64,000 bases of DNA from Cacajao melanocephalus (GCA_963573385.1 CAUYLG010071714.1:1-64000); one strand, 5' to 3'. Shown: positions 1 through 12,384, counted from the stretch's first letter. Notes: generated by a model from the sequence alone, not told the origin. Program-made: numbers and translations.

Positions 1-363
1 GGGGGAAGTGGAGGAGGTGGGAGGTGGGAGGTGAGGAAGCTGGGAGAGGTGGGAGGTGGGAGAGGTGGGAGGTGGGAGGTAAGGAAGGTGGAAGAGGTGG
101 GAGGTAGGGGAGGTGGGAGTTGGGAGGTGGGAGGTGGGAGAGGTGGGAGGTGGGAGAGGTGGGAGGTGGGAAGTGGGGGAGGTGGAGGAGGTGGGAGGTG
201 GAGGAGGTGGGAGGTGGGGGAGGTGGGAGGTGCCCCTGGAGGAAGAGGAGGTGGAAGGTAGGGGAGGTGGGAGTTGGGAGGTGGGAGGTGGGAGAGGTGG
301 GAGGTGGGAAGTGGGGGAGGTGGAGGAGGTGGGAGGTGGGGGAGGTGGGAGGCACCCCTGGAG
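1..363. repeat. G-rich GGGAGGT minisatellite (VNTR-like)
   Basis: Almost every base is G, A or T in units such as GGTGGGAGG and GAGGTGGAGGA, with no C until the unit ends near 232 and 352. There is a higher-order structure: a block beginning near 104 is repeated near 258 (the AGTTGGGA variant at 118 and 272, 154 bp apart). Each block closes with a CCCCTGGAGG motif at 233 and 354. The array runs off the left edge, so its full length is unknown. Dense runs of GGG make the + strand a strong G-quadruplex candidate. Open reading frames here are a composition effect, since the stop codons TAA, TAG and TGA are rare in this repeat. Confidence 0.9.
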
Positions 364-1420
364 GTGCTCTTGGTGCCCTGCAGTGCCTTTTCGGTTGTGG
401 GGATGGAAGGAGAGTTCAAACACAAGTTGAATTTGTTCCTGCCACAGCCTCTCATTTCCAGAAAAACTGGCAAGTAGGTAAAGACCCTAGAGATAACCCA
501 CTGCATGCCCAGGGCATGTGCTTGGTGGTTGTATGTCCCTGTGTTTGGCTATTGTTCCCTCTACTTAAGAGTTCTGTTCCCTCAATTACCAAAACCTCTG
601 GTTATACATCCAGAAATCTCCTCTTCACTTTCCATGTATTAATTCAAGGGTCCCTTCCTGCCCCAACTACAGTAGAGTTGACTTTAGGCTTCTTTACTGT
701 TCTACCTACTCCATGCACATGGCTGTCCTGCCCCCACCCCCAAAACACTCTCTTACAGATGCTCATTAACGAGTCTGAACCCCTACCTAGACCACCAGCC
801 TCTAGAGGATTTGCATTCAAATGCCTTGCATGGGCTCAGTGTGGAGTAAGGACTTTCTCCTAGCTTATGAATAAATTGATTATGTGGAGTAAGAACTTAC
901 TCTTCGCTTATGAATAAATTGATTATCCCAGGAAGGGGATGACGGACTGTAATATTTCTATTTTTCTAGGAGTGAAAGCAAATCTTGAAAATTCTCCAGG
1001 CTGTCCAGCCTGGTGAACATTTTCATAGCCAACACTGCGGAGGGTCTGGTTCATTCTCTGGACAATAATTAAGACTGCCAATTACATGAGGTGTCCACAC
1101 CGATTCTCTTGGGAGATCCAAAACCCAGCATGTTGTCAGTAAACATGTTAGTTAGAAGGAAAAGGAGAGACAGTTCTGCTTAGGCTGGTGTTCGACATCA
1201 GTCTGAAAGGCAATACATCTCTCCTCCTGCCTAGAACAGACAGCAGAGGATTGCCACGATGTTGTCAGAAAAAACAGACATTGCTCTAGTATTGCCTGAG
1301 ATGGCCTTTATAGCCCAGCATCATTATTTGGTTTTATCTTTCTTAGAATTCTAGAAAACCAAATAAACTAATTTTCACCAGAAACCCTGAGATACATTCC
1401 TGAAGTCAATAGAAATAATT
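364..1420. other. Non-repetitive DNA with one short tandem duplication
   Basis: No gene or interspersed repeat recognised. The only structure seen is the duplicated 43-bp unit at 841-926, listed separately. Confidence 0.5.
841..926. repeat. 43-bp tandem duplication, two copies
   Basis: Copies at 841-883 and 884-926 align without gaps and differ at four positions. Both begin GTGGAGTAAG and end ATAAATTGATTAT. The unit does not resemble a known repeat family, so this looks like a simple local duplication. Confidence 0.9.
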
Positions 1421-1931
<511 letters not shown>

Positions 1932-2287
1932 TCAAGGTATATTTTTGATAACATCCAGTAGACCTAATTCCAGACTTTATCCCACATAAGCCCTCAAAAA
2001 TATGCTCCTTCATATCTATTTATTCACTAATGTGAGTTGTTTCTAGACACAAGCTCAAAAGGGAAAAATGACCCTAGAAATGCCATGGTACTTTCTGGAA
2101 GGCCTCTCTCTGGTTAACTGAGAGAAAAACGTGAGATTGAAGTCTGGCCGAGAGCTGAGGCTGGGGAGGAAGAGCAGGGGAGGCCGGCTTCTTCCATTCT
2201 GGGTTCCACAGCTCTGTGATGGGCCATCTGTGAGCACTTCCAATGTCAGTGATGCTCTTGCCTTGGCTTTTCTACTAGGCTGTAAAG

Positions 2288-2607
<320 letters not shown>

Positions 2608-2924
2608 TCCAGGCATCTTTGTAACCCAGTTGGCTCCACAGTAGATGCTCAGTTAATAGCTTCAGAATTAATTAGTATTTCATCACCTAGGAAATGAAGA
2701 CCCATATGGAACCATGAAAGCTCACCAAAAGGTTACAATATTGTCGATACCATAATTAAGTGCTTGTCTATTCTTCTGTAGGCACTTAGTAGTTAATCAA
2801 ACAAAGTTATCCACTGAATTTGAGAAATGCTGCCCCTGCTCTATTTGTTCTGAAGTTCCATGACACCAGCAGAGTATACATTACCCACTTTCATTCCTGT
2901 TCATGGAACATTTTTACTGGGTGC
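2608..2924. other. Spacer, nothing recognised
   Basis: Unique AT-moderate DNA between the Alu and the L2 fragment. No gene signal seen. Confidence 0.5.
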
Positions 2925-3065
2925 CCCTTTAGCTCCCTGATTTTCTTTTCTAAAAGACTTCTGCCCTGACTAGGTTGTAAAATCTTTGAGGGCAAGGAAG
3001 TAGTTTAAATTTCTATTTCTTCTTCAGCTCCTAGCACAGCACTGGGCACATGGCAAATATTCCAT
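2925..3065 (+). mobile_element. L2 LINE 3'-end fragment
   Basis: Degenerate match to the L2 tail: a TAGGTTGTAAAATCTTTGAGG phase (the usual form is tgtgagctccttgagg), then CTCCTAGCACAGCACTGGGCACATGG. Ancient and diverged. Confidence 0.65.
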
Positions 3066-3271
3066 ATACTGGCTAGTTGATTTTTTATTGCTATATTTTT
3101 CTCACCTTAAAACTAAATCAAACCAAACAAAACCAAGCCAAACAAAACAGAAACTTGCCATGATGCTATTTCTTCTGCTGGTTGATGCTCCAATTGTTTG
3201 GTCTCCTTTGCAGTAGAACCCTTCAAAGGAGTTTTCTAAATTATTAGCAATTCCTCTCTTCTCATTTTCTC

Positions 3272-3361
3272 CAAAACAGACACAGATCTCTGCCCTCATG
3301 AAGTTTATATTCTAGTGAGAGTAGATGGGCAATAAGTAATAAAAGGAATAAATAAGCAAAT
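3272..3361 (-). repeat. Inverted 90-bp copy of the L2 3' segment (arm 1)
   Basis: The reverse complement matches 4581-4670 at 86 of 90 positions without gaps, and all four differences are transitions. Independent copies of an element as old as L2 are normally far more diverged than this. The arm is therefore better read as a local inverted duplication of the downstream L2 segment than as a second L2 insertion. It sits directly upstream of the start of the forward L2 sequence. Confidence 0.88.
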
Positions 3362-4735
3362 GGACCCCATCCAGTTGGCATTTGCTTCTAACACTCTTCC
3401 CAAACTACCCATGTCCAGGGCACCAATGACCTCTATACAGCTAAAAACAATGATATTATCTGAGTACTTACCTTCTTTGACCTCTCGGCAGCACTTGAAC
3501 CATTTGACTGTGATATGTTTCTTTACCTGGCTCCAAGAACCCTACAAACTCCTACTCCACAGATTTGCTCCTTCTTAGCCATCTTTGCTGGTTCTTCTCT
3601 TCCTCCCAGACTCTTAATGTTGGAATGCCTCAGGATCCTGCTCCTGGAGTGCCATGGGTCCTGTTCCCTCCTCCATCCTCACTCACCCCGTCTCATGGCA
3701 TTTAAATATCATGTGTACGCAAATAACTCCCAAATTTATGTTTAAAACTCAGACATCTCTCTGGAACTTTGTGCTTGTATCTCCAGTTGCACCCTCACCA
3801 TCTCCACTGGTATGTCTAACACAGACACGTCAGACTTAACAAGCCTAAGGCTCAACTCAAGGTCTTCCCTAACCACCCCCCAACCTCCAGCTCAATTGTG
3901 AGAATCTCAGCTCTTTCAGTTGCTCGAACCCAAAACCTCTGCCTACCACCAACTCATCACAATCAACCAGCTCCTTGGCTCTATCCTCAAATGATATTTG
4001 GAGACTGACCTCTCCTCCCTGCCTCTACTCCACTGCCCTGCTCCCAGAGCCCATCTTCTCTCTCCACCTGCTACCACCTCCTTGCTCTACCCTTGCTCTC
4101 TGTTCTCAACATGGCAGCCCAAATTTTCCAAATCTTTGAAAAATGTAATTAGGATTGTGCCATTCCTCTCCTTAAAATTCTCCAGGGCCTCCCTATTGCC
4201 CTCAGAATATAAGCCAAAGATCTTACAATGACCTATAACATCCTACAGAATTCCACTCCTCAGAACCCCTCTTACTTTATATCCGTGACTCATCCTCGGC
4301 CACCCATACACACCCTGATTTAGTCACACTGGCCTCCTTAGTGTCCGCCAGATACCCCAGGTACCCTGCGCGTTAGGGCTGTTGCATTTAGCACTGCTGT
4401 CTGCCTGGAAGTGCTAACTCTGTATCCCTGCGCCGCTGAGTCTCTCACCTTCCTGCCGACTCTGCCCAAATGTGCCCTCCTCACAGAAGCCCACTCTGAC
4501 AAGTTGCAGAGCCCTGCCAGATTTCTCCTTAACTCTACGTTTCCTTTCCCATAGTAGCCATCACCTGATAACAGATGAGAATTTGCTTACTTATTCTTTT
4601 TATTGCTTATTGCCCATCTACTCTCACTAGAATATAAGCTTCATGAGGGCAGAGATCTGTGTCTGTTTTGTTCACTGAGGCAAGCTAAGCTCCTGGCACA
4701 TAGTAGGCTCTCAGTATTTGTTGAATGAATCAAAA
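3362..4735 (+). mobile_element. L2 LINE, 3' portion
   Basis: Long forward L2 segment. Recognisable landmarks are the 'caccaatgacctc'-like block near 3423, the 'acatctc...aacttaaca' region near 3830, a 'caggcctccct...gcctcagaata' region near 4180, and the classic tail with ACTAGAATATAAGCTTCATGAG, GCTCCTGGCACATAGTAGG and a TTGTTGAATGAAT end near 4730. Several short open frames in it are not coding. Bases 4581-4670 are also arm 2 of the inverted pair. Confidence 0.75.
4581..4670 (+). repeat. Inverted-repeat arm 2 (probable source copy)
   Basis: Lies in uninterrupted L2 context, with the expected L2 tail continuing on its right. It is the more likely template for the inverted copy at 3272-3361. 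Confidence 0.85.
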
Positions 4736-6105
4736 ATTCATTAGTCAATCGCTTGGAACCAGATACAGTAGATAGAATGAGGTCTATAGTGGGTCCTCAT
4801 AGACCAAGAAACCTAGTGGGCACGGGGTCCCGGGTACAGGAGAGGAGGAGGATTAATCATTAATCTGCATGCCCCTCTCCTGGTGGTGGTGTAAATAGAG
4901 ATTTAACCTGAGCATCCTTCAAAGCACTGAGCCTTCCCAGGAGAAAAGTGTTGACAAAGTGCGGGAGGATGGGCGGCGCTAAGGATGAGATTTTGATTTG
5001 CAGGATTGCCGTTTATTGCAAGAGCATGGTTGGGCTCCTTCCCTCATCATGGGACTGGCCTCTTTGTCCTTCCTCTTCCATCCATGCCTCACAGCTGCAG
5101 CCTGCAATCAATCCTCTTTCCCTGGGGGACAGAAGTGGGGCTGGGTGCTCAGACGAGATCAGTAATACAACCCCAATCAATGCTGAGATCAATGCCGGTG
5201 TTTGAAATCCAAATCCGCTGCGTTCACATCACCCAGAGGCATTTTCTTCAGCTGAGTTGGGACTCCAGGAGCTGTAGCCTTTTCCCCCTCTAAATTGAAA
5301 GTGTTTTTTTTTTTTTTTTTTTTTAAGTCACAGTAGTGGGTTTCAGAACTGCAAACCAGAGAGGCGTTTTGATTCCACAAACAGCCCCCAGAGGAAACCA
5401 TTTCAAGCCTGACATTTTTCTTTTTTAGCCAAGGGACCCAATAGCATCATCTCAAAACTCTCCTTCCCCGAGGCCTCCCCCATCCCTTCTACACACACAC
5501 ATAAAGAAAAAAAAAGCCCCTAGCTTCCATTGAATTAACTTAAATGGGAAATAAAATCAGTTCCTTCAACCTATTTTTCTTCCATCAGAATGAAGGGGAA
5601 AATGTATTATAAAGAAGAGTTCTAATGACCTTACCTGCTTAGTGCTACAAACACCAGAGGATCTTATTAGCTGAAAAATCTCCTTTGTGTTCGCATCAGT
5701 GTAGGTAGGGACACCACTGCCGGCGTGTTTGTGTTTGGACGGGGCCGCCCAGCCTCCCGATGTCCTGAGGTGAGAGGCACCTTGAAGGGCCTCATGCTGA
5801 CATCACAGAGCCCTGGGTCTGCTTATCTGGGTCAGCAGAGAGTCTGCTCCCTGCTGGCGGCTGAGCACTTCTGGGTAAATTGAGTGTTTGTGAAGGACTG
5901 CATATTTGTTCCTGTGCTTTTGTGAAGCCTCCATGCTGACCAGCAGCACGCACCTTCCCTTCCCTACAAAGACTGAGAAATCCATCTGGAGAGGAGAAGG
6001 GGTCTCTCCCAGAAAGCTAGAGTGTAAGGAGTATAAGTCGGGAGACATTACCTCTCGTCACTTCTTTGGGCTGTCTTGCCCAACAGAAATGAAGATGCCA
6101 GAGTT
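4736..6105. other. Non-repetitive DNA with a T21 tract
   Basis: No gene recognised. A run of 21 T lies at 5304-5324 without an attached Alu or L1 body. A candidate regulatory motif cluster at 5795-5837 is listed separately. Confidence 0.45.
5795..5837. promoter_or_regulatory. Candidate MARE-half-site/GATA motif cluster
   Basis: TGCTGAC (5795-5801) and its reverse complement GTCAGCA (5831-5837) flank CTTATCT (5822-5828), the reverse of AGATAAG. TGCTGAC is a Maf-recognition half-site and AGATAAG a strong GATA site. Motif presence alone is weak evidence of function. Confidence 0.2.
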
Positions 6106-6109
6106 GGCA

Positions 6110-6225
6110 AGGGTGTTAGGGATCATTCAATTCATCCCCTTCTCTAGCGCTGTTTTACAGATAAAGAAACTAAGGAATAACAAAAAAGGCTACACAGCAA
6201 ATAGCAGAGCCAGGCTTACCTGGAG
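6110..6225 (-). mobile_element. MIR SINE fragment
   Basis: Core match in reverse orientation: TTTTACAGATAAAGAAACTAAGG followed by ACACAGCAAATAGCAGAGCCAGG, the reverse complement of the MIR core and 3' half. Diverged by about the amount expected for MIR. Confidence 0.75.
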
Positions 6226-6419
6226 TAGCACATTGCTTCAGAATTTCCATGTAAGAAAGGCCCATGGGGGCGGACAATACTTTGGAGGGGACAATAAGGA
6301 GACACATTTTGAAACTGCCTTTGCACAGCAAGCATACTGATTTTTTATTTTTGGTTGTTTTTTTTTCCCCCCTAAGATGCATGTTTATTTGGGAGGTCTT
6401 GGCTACAGACTGATAGGGG

Positions 6420-6825
6420 TTTTTGTTTTTTTTTTTTGTATCATTATTTCAGTAGTTTTGGGGGAACAGGTGGTTTTGGTTACATGGGTAAGTTCTTTAG
6501 AGGTAATTACTGAGATTATGGTTCACCCATCACCCCAGCAGGGTACACTGTACCCCAACATGTAGTCTTTTATCCCTTGCCCCCTCTACTCCCCTTGCCC
6601 CGAGTTCCCAAAGTCCATTATATCATTCTTATGCTTTTATGTCCTCATAGCTTATCTCCCACTTACAAGTGAGAACATACGATATTTGGTTTTCCACTTC
6701 TGAGTCACTTCACTTAGAATAATGGTCTCTAACTCCTTCCAGATTGCTGTGAATGCTATTATTTTGTTCTCTTTTATGGCTGAGTCATATTCCATGATGC
6801 ATACATATGACATTTTCTTTAGAGG
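6420..6825 (-). mobile_element. L1 3' end, antisense
   Basis: A T-rich start (reverse A tail) is followed by the reversed L1 3' UTR (GGGGGAACAGGTGG, TACATGGGTAAG, CACCCATCACCC) and ORF2 end (CACTTACAAGTGAGAACATA, GGCTGAGTCATATTCCATG). It is 5'-truncated near 6825. Probably an L1M/L1PB-age copy. Confidence 0.87.
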
Positions 6826-7134
6826 CTGATATAGTTTGCAGGTGACACGAAAGACCCTCTTTCCTCAAGCATCTTTGACTCATCGGAGAATCCAGAAATT
6901 CCGATTCCTAATTCAAGCTGTGTCCATCACTTCTCATTGCCCTTTTAGGGATGTTTTAATTGAAGATAATCATCAGCATCTCCCCCACCAGCCTAGGCTG
7001 GGTGATGCCTCTCCTATCATAATGTGCTTAATTGGAGTGTCTGATGGCCTTTCAAACTGCTAGGCTTCAAGGAAACAAATGGCATTAAGGTCAGTCTTGC
7101 TCAGCAGTTTCAAAACCCTTGGCCTGGTTTAGAT

Positions 7135-7655
7135 TTTACTTATTCTTTTCTTGACTTTTATTTTAGATACAGGGGGTACATATGCCGATTTCTTAGATGG
7201 GTATGTTGCACTCTGGTAGTGAGTGTAGTACCCAATAGGTGATTTTCCCATCCATTCCTCTCTCCTTTCCTCCCTCCTCTAGGATTCTGCAGTGTCTACT
7301 GTTCACATGTTTATGTCTGCAGTATTCAATGTTCAGCTCCTTTGTAAGTGAGAACACACAGTATTTGGCCTTCTATTTCTGTGCTAATTTGCTTAGGATA
7401 ATGGCTTCCGGCTGTGTCCATGTTGCTGCAAATGACATGGTTTCATTCTTTTTTATGACTGTGTAGTATTCCAATGTGTATATGTACCACATTTTCTTTA
7501 TCCAATCCACCATTGATGGGCACCAAGGCTGAGTCTAGGTCTTCACTATTGTGACCAGCATGGCAATGAACATACGAGGGCATGTATCTTTTTGGTATGA
7601 TGATTTATTTTCTTTTGGATATATACCCAGTAATGGGATTGCTGGGTTGAGTTCA
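7135..7655 (-). mobile_element. Second L1 3' end, antisense
   Basis: Reversed L1 3' UTR and ORF2 C-terminal region: AGATACAGGGGGTACATATG, TAAGTGAGAACACACAGTAT, then ATTCCAATGTGTATATGTAC and GGATATATACCCAGTAATGG. It covers the same L1 interval as the copy at 6420-6825, so these are two separate insertions, not one broken element. Confidence 0.9.
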
Positions 7656-9240
7656 CTTCATGGGCAAGAGCCCCACATGCGTCTGGAGCTTTGCCCAGAC
7701 CTCCACAGCCTGAGCCTACATACATTGTTAACAAAATGAGCCATCGAAGGCATATGCCAGTAAATGAGTGCTAGCTGTCTCTTCTCCTGAGATAAGACCT
7801 GTAAGTTCTTACCTTAGTGATGGCCGATTGGGGATCTTAATAACAAAACCAAAGGTATTCTTTAGCTAAAATGTACCCCCCTTCCTCCTCTCTGAGACAG
7901 TGATGTACATTGGGAATGGGTATGCATTTCCTAAAGAATATTTCACAGCACATAAATCCTGTAAAATAGTCTTTGAAGAAAGATTCTAAGTCAAATAAAT
8001 TTTACACTGTAACAGTTTCACTCCACATTAGCGGACCAGAGCATTAAATGTTAACTTGGAATGAACAGCGAAATTGTCTGTGGATCTTTCTCAAAATACA
8101 CATGATTATACCCACCAGAATCAGAATCTCTTAGTGCCTGTAGAGCTGTGCAGGGTAAGAGCAAATTTTTAAAAGGTTAATTTCTTACATTTTTCATATT
8201 AGCATGTGTATTTGGTTCAAAAAATTAAATCATCTAGGAGCACTCGTGGAGAACATGGAGAAAAGCAACAGTCCCTTGATCTCCTCCATCCCTTCCTGGC
8301 CATTCCTCTAGGCTCTTATGCCAAAGACAGTCAATTTGCACTGGTTCCTTCTCTAGCGATTTTGATGGCTACCATCAGGTGTCTATGTAACACATTTCTG
8401 GTGTTTATTTGTGTTATCAACTTTAGACTCTGTCTTTAATGGATGAGGATGTGGCTCATTCATCCTCTTCCTTCCCTTCCATTTCTCCCAAAATGAGCAT
8501 ACTGTCCTTCCCAGTCACCCCAGCTCTGCATCCAGACATACAGAAACCTCCGCTTCCCATTCCGACTCTCAGAGATAGCATCTGCAGATTCCACAGTCTT
8601 AAGGTGAAGATATTAGCACTGGAGAGAAGGGCAGAGGCACCACGTTTGTCAATAGGATGATTCTAAAAGTTGGAAACCAATAAGCAGTATTTATACTATT
8701 ATGCTCATGTCAGCTTTGCTCTCCGCAGAGCCAGGAACAGTTTGTTCTGCTGCACAGGCAACTCGTAAATAGAAGACAGCAGGACAGGGAAGTTGTATTG
8801 GTTCACTGATGATTTTTTTTTTTTCCAGCACATTGATGTTTGAAGCCATCAAGCATGTATTTTCTCACAATTAGGGAGAAATCTCTGCATCATAGAAAGA
8901 TCCTAAGAAAACAAAAATGCTGAAGAGGTGCCTTTAACCTCTTCAAATTGGGTTCAGTAGCTTCTATTGTAAGTGATCAAGAGAAGCTACAAATGCAGAT
9001 GTATTAGCTGCTGCAAAGGCATTGCTTCTGGTGACTATAATTTATAATAATATATTGTATTTGTCAACATTGCTTAAAGATTAGATTCTGAAATGTTCTT
9101 ACCACTTGCAAAAAATAAGTATGTGAAGTGATGAATATATTTATAGTTTGATTTAATCATTCCACAATGTAAACATACAGCAAAACATCACATAGTACCC
9201 CATAAATAATATACAATTATTACCTGCCAATTAGAAAAAG
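7656..9240. other. Non-repetitive DNA
   Basis: No gene or interspersed repeat confidently recognised. Open frames of 73-77 codons near 8206 and 8439 have no recognisable product. A T12 tract lies near 8813. Confidence 0.45.
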
Positions 9241-9247
9241 ACATTGC

Positions 9248-9467
9248 CCCATATATCTATATATTATTTATATATATTTATATTTCATATATATGTATAG
9301 ACACATATATGAAATAAATGTATATGTATATATACATATGTATGTATATATATGTATATATGTATATATATACATATGTATGTATATATATGTATATATG
9401 TATATATATGTATACAACATGTATATATAATATATAATATATAATAATTATATATATATATATAAAA
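9248..9467. repeat. TA/TATG/CATA microsatellite with internal duplication
   Basis: Nearly pure alternating purine/pyrimidine AT-rich sequence. A 38-bp unit is tandemly duplicated (starts at 9331 and 9369). The left part has an inverted repeat, ATTTCATATAT (9282-9292) with ATATATGAAAT (9305-9315), able to form a hairpin. Confidence 0.93.
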
Positions 9468-9757
9468 CTGAAGAGGCTGTCCCTAGATATTTCATTTAAC
9501 GTTAATTTTGATGACCCTGGTCTCTATTAGATGTCTTCAAGGACCAACTTATCCAAGGAGGAAGCTTTTAGATATTAACAAACAAACAATGAGTCTAACT
9601 GCAAACACCAGCAAAGAGTTAACTGTGCTTATATTTTAATTATTTATTTAATCAATTACTTAAATATTAGCTAACTGTGCTAATATTTTGCTTGGGGTAA
9701 TCACTGTTTTTGTTAAGTCTCTGGTTATACAGTTCCATAAATTTTGATTCCTAGCCT

Positions 9758-10093
9758 ACTGTTGACCAGAAGCCTTACCAACAACATAAAAAGTCGATTA
9801 ACACACATTTTGTGTGTGATATGTATTATATACCGTATTCTTACAATAAAGTAAGCTAGAGAAAAGAAAATGCTATTTTAAAAAATCATAAGGAAATGAA
9901 AATATACTATTCATTAAGTGAAAGTGGATCATTATACAGGTCTTCATTCTCATCACCTTCATACTGAGTAGGCTGAGGAAGAGAAAGAGGAAGGACTGGC
10001 CTTGCTGTCTCAGGGGAGGCAGAGGTGGAGAAAATCCTCACCTATGTGGTCCCACACAGTTTAAACCCATGCTGTTCAATGGTCAACTGTAGT
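9758..10093 (-). mobile_element. Tigger-type (TcMar) DNA transposon remnant
   Basis: Read in reverse, it begins CAGTTGACCATTGAACAGCA, close to the terminal-inverted-repeat head of the Tigger/MER6 group, next to TA. The interior has the related blocks CAATAAAGTAAGCTAGAGAA and GGTAAGGCTTCTGGTCAACA. It is a non-autonomous or internally deleted copy with no transposase frame. The exact family is uncertain. Confidence 0.6.
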
Positions 10094-10244
10094 CTCTATT
10101 TCAAGAATTCCTATTAATCAAATGTTGGGCCTCTGGAATTAGTACTGGGTAGCTCTTCTATGTTCTCTAAATTCTTCCATTTAAAAAAAAAAAACCTGTC
10201 TTAGAAATTTCTTCAGTTTTATTTATTGAGCTTTTTATAAAGCT

Positions 10245-10391
10245 ATTTATTTATTTGTTTGTATTTTCTAGAGTAGAGACAGGGTTTCAGCATGTTGGCC
10301 AGGCTGGTTTCGAACTCTTGACCTCAAGTGATCCACCTGCCTCAGCCTCCCAAACTGCTGGGATTACAGGTGTGAGCCACTGCACCTGGCC
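10245..10391 (-). mobile_element. Half Alu (left-monomer side), antisense
   Basis: Reverse-strand Alu covering only the 5' half: AGAGTAGAGACAGGGTTTCA through CTGGGATTACAGG and GAGCCACTGCACCTGGCC. The right monomer is absent, so this is a truncated copy with a TTTATTTATTTG start. Confidence 0.9.
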
Positions 10392-12384
10392 TTATCTTAG
10401 TAATAATATTTTTAAATTTCAAGAGCTTTTTCCTATGGTTATTTCTGTTGTGCATCAGCTTTCTTTCTTAAAGGCAACATATTCTCTAATTTTTCTCAAT
10501 ATATTTATACATTTTTGAATTTCTCTGTTCTATTTACTGTTCCCAGGTGAGAATCAGAATCCCTCCGATTTTGCCAGCTTCTCAGGAGCTCTAACAGGCT
10601 CATTACCTCCTTCTTCATAGGACATCCTCTAGTCAGCGGCTTTCTAAACTCCATCTCATCAATGGTCATCATCCACTTTCTGTCCTGCAAATAACTAACT
10701 GTCAAAAATTCTTGTATGTTTGTTTCTCTCGTTCATCGTCTTTTTGATGTGGGTTTATACACGTTATTTTCTTTAATGAGCTCTCATGGAGAATATGCAC
10801 CTGTGGTCATTTTAACATCTTATGAGAAAGGTTGGCACCTAGAGTTTTAAGAGCTCTGCAGGCCCCTGTGACCAGCAATGCAGCTGACTATAAAGTTTCC
10901 TGATGTTTTTTGTAACTAAAATTTCAGAGCTGTTCTGACTAGTTTGGTTGCTTTTAGGACCAATATACAAGTGTCTTAAGACTTCTGAGAAGTAAGGCCC
11001 TACTGCAAACTCTTCTAGCAAGTAACCTTGGACAAAGAGCTTCACACCTTGGAGACATTATATTCACCACCCTATTTAGAACACCCCAGGCTCAGTTTGG
11101 GGTTAATGAGAAAATGGTGCTAAAGCAAATCAAACTGCTCTGAGATTAGCATTCCAAGATGTGAGACCTGTTTATCAGCAAACCTAGACTGTATAGTGTC
11201 AAATGACAGAAATCAGCCTGTCTGGCCAGGTGGAGAAGTGAGTTACTGCCCTGGACTTTTTTCTTGCCTGTAGGTATAAGTTGCTGCTCCGTTTGATTGG
11301 TTTATAGGACAGGGCTGGCTGCAGCAGTAGAGCTATGTTGATTAGTGAATCAGACCACCTTCCCTTATGCAGTCTGAAACCACCACTCTGCTTGTCCACA
11401 TTAACCTTGCCTTGTACTTTTCACCAGTTGCATAACCTTGCCCTCCCTGGGTGCTTATGAACTCTGTCTCCAGTAGTTTAAACACTGGCTTGTGTTTTAT
11501 GCTGAAAAGACTACAAAGTCCTTGTCATTGACATCAGCCATTTTCAACCTCAAGAATTCACACTTGTCCCAGTTGTTTTGAAATAACATGTAACACTAAG
11601 GTAAAGCTACCTGCTTCCAGGTAGCTGAAATCACCATTTTGATTCCTTAGTAACTGATCAAATCAGATGAAGCTGTCATGGTCGTGGTGAGTATGTCCTT
11701 GCCTTAGCCTAGGTCTTCCCCAATATGACTGGAAACAAACTACCACCCCCAAAACCTTCCTTCACTGCCTCAGCACCAAGTCCAGAGCCATGCATGCGAC
11801 AGATGGCCAGGAAATGTTTGGCTCATCTGGATGGTGTGGTAGAGGAGGTCTGGCTTACATGTCAAGAGGCTGGATTCTGCCCCTAAGTTTTTTGCAGACC
11901 TTGGCTTTTTATATGTAAAATGAAATTTTTAAGGCATCACCCTGTGGCCATGGAAACCATACTTCACACAACAAATTATACGAAATGCAAGCTGGGAGCT
12001 GGTTTGCTCAGTGGTGGAACATGGAACGCGAGCTGAAGAGCCCGTCCAGTTGGGATCACCTCGCCATCTTTACCTCAGCGGCCCTCAAAGAGCTCCTTGG
12101 AGAACTGTTTGACCACCTCTGGATAAAACCTTTTAGGTCTCTCTTTCACCCCTAATATTAGTCTAAAACAAATTGAAGAAGGTATGTGATCTGTTTAGGG
12201 TGGGAAAATATCCTGGTTTGCCTGGGACCAAGGAGTTGCCTAGCATGCAGGACTTTCAGTGCTAAAGCCAGTCCAGGCAAACCGGGACGGTTGTTCACCC
12301 TAATGAAGATTAAAGACAGATTCGGCTGGTTGGGAGAGAATCCCTTAAGGTTAGAATGATGAGGTTGACCCCCAGTGATTCCCA
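10392..12384. other. Non-repetitive or unrecognised DNA
   Basis: About 2 kb with no recognised repeat or gene. Short frames (66-75 codons) at 10505, 10839, 11199 and 12158 on the - strand lack recognisable products. Very old repeats may be present but could not be named by eye. Confidence 0.4.

Noticed and set aside
1..363. CRISPR-like repeated units
   Set aside because: There are no unique spacers, units are overlapping short G-rich words, and the context is primate DNA.
31..863. Several long overlapping open frames in different phases (up to 247 codons) starting in the G-rich array
   Set aside because: The repeat rarely contains stop codons in any phase, and the product is a low-complexity Gly/Trp/Glu/Val string. 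It is a composition effect, not a gene.
5304..5324. T21 tract as an antisense retroposon tail
   Set aside because: No Alu, L1 or processed-gene body is recognisable on the side where it should lie.
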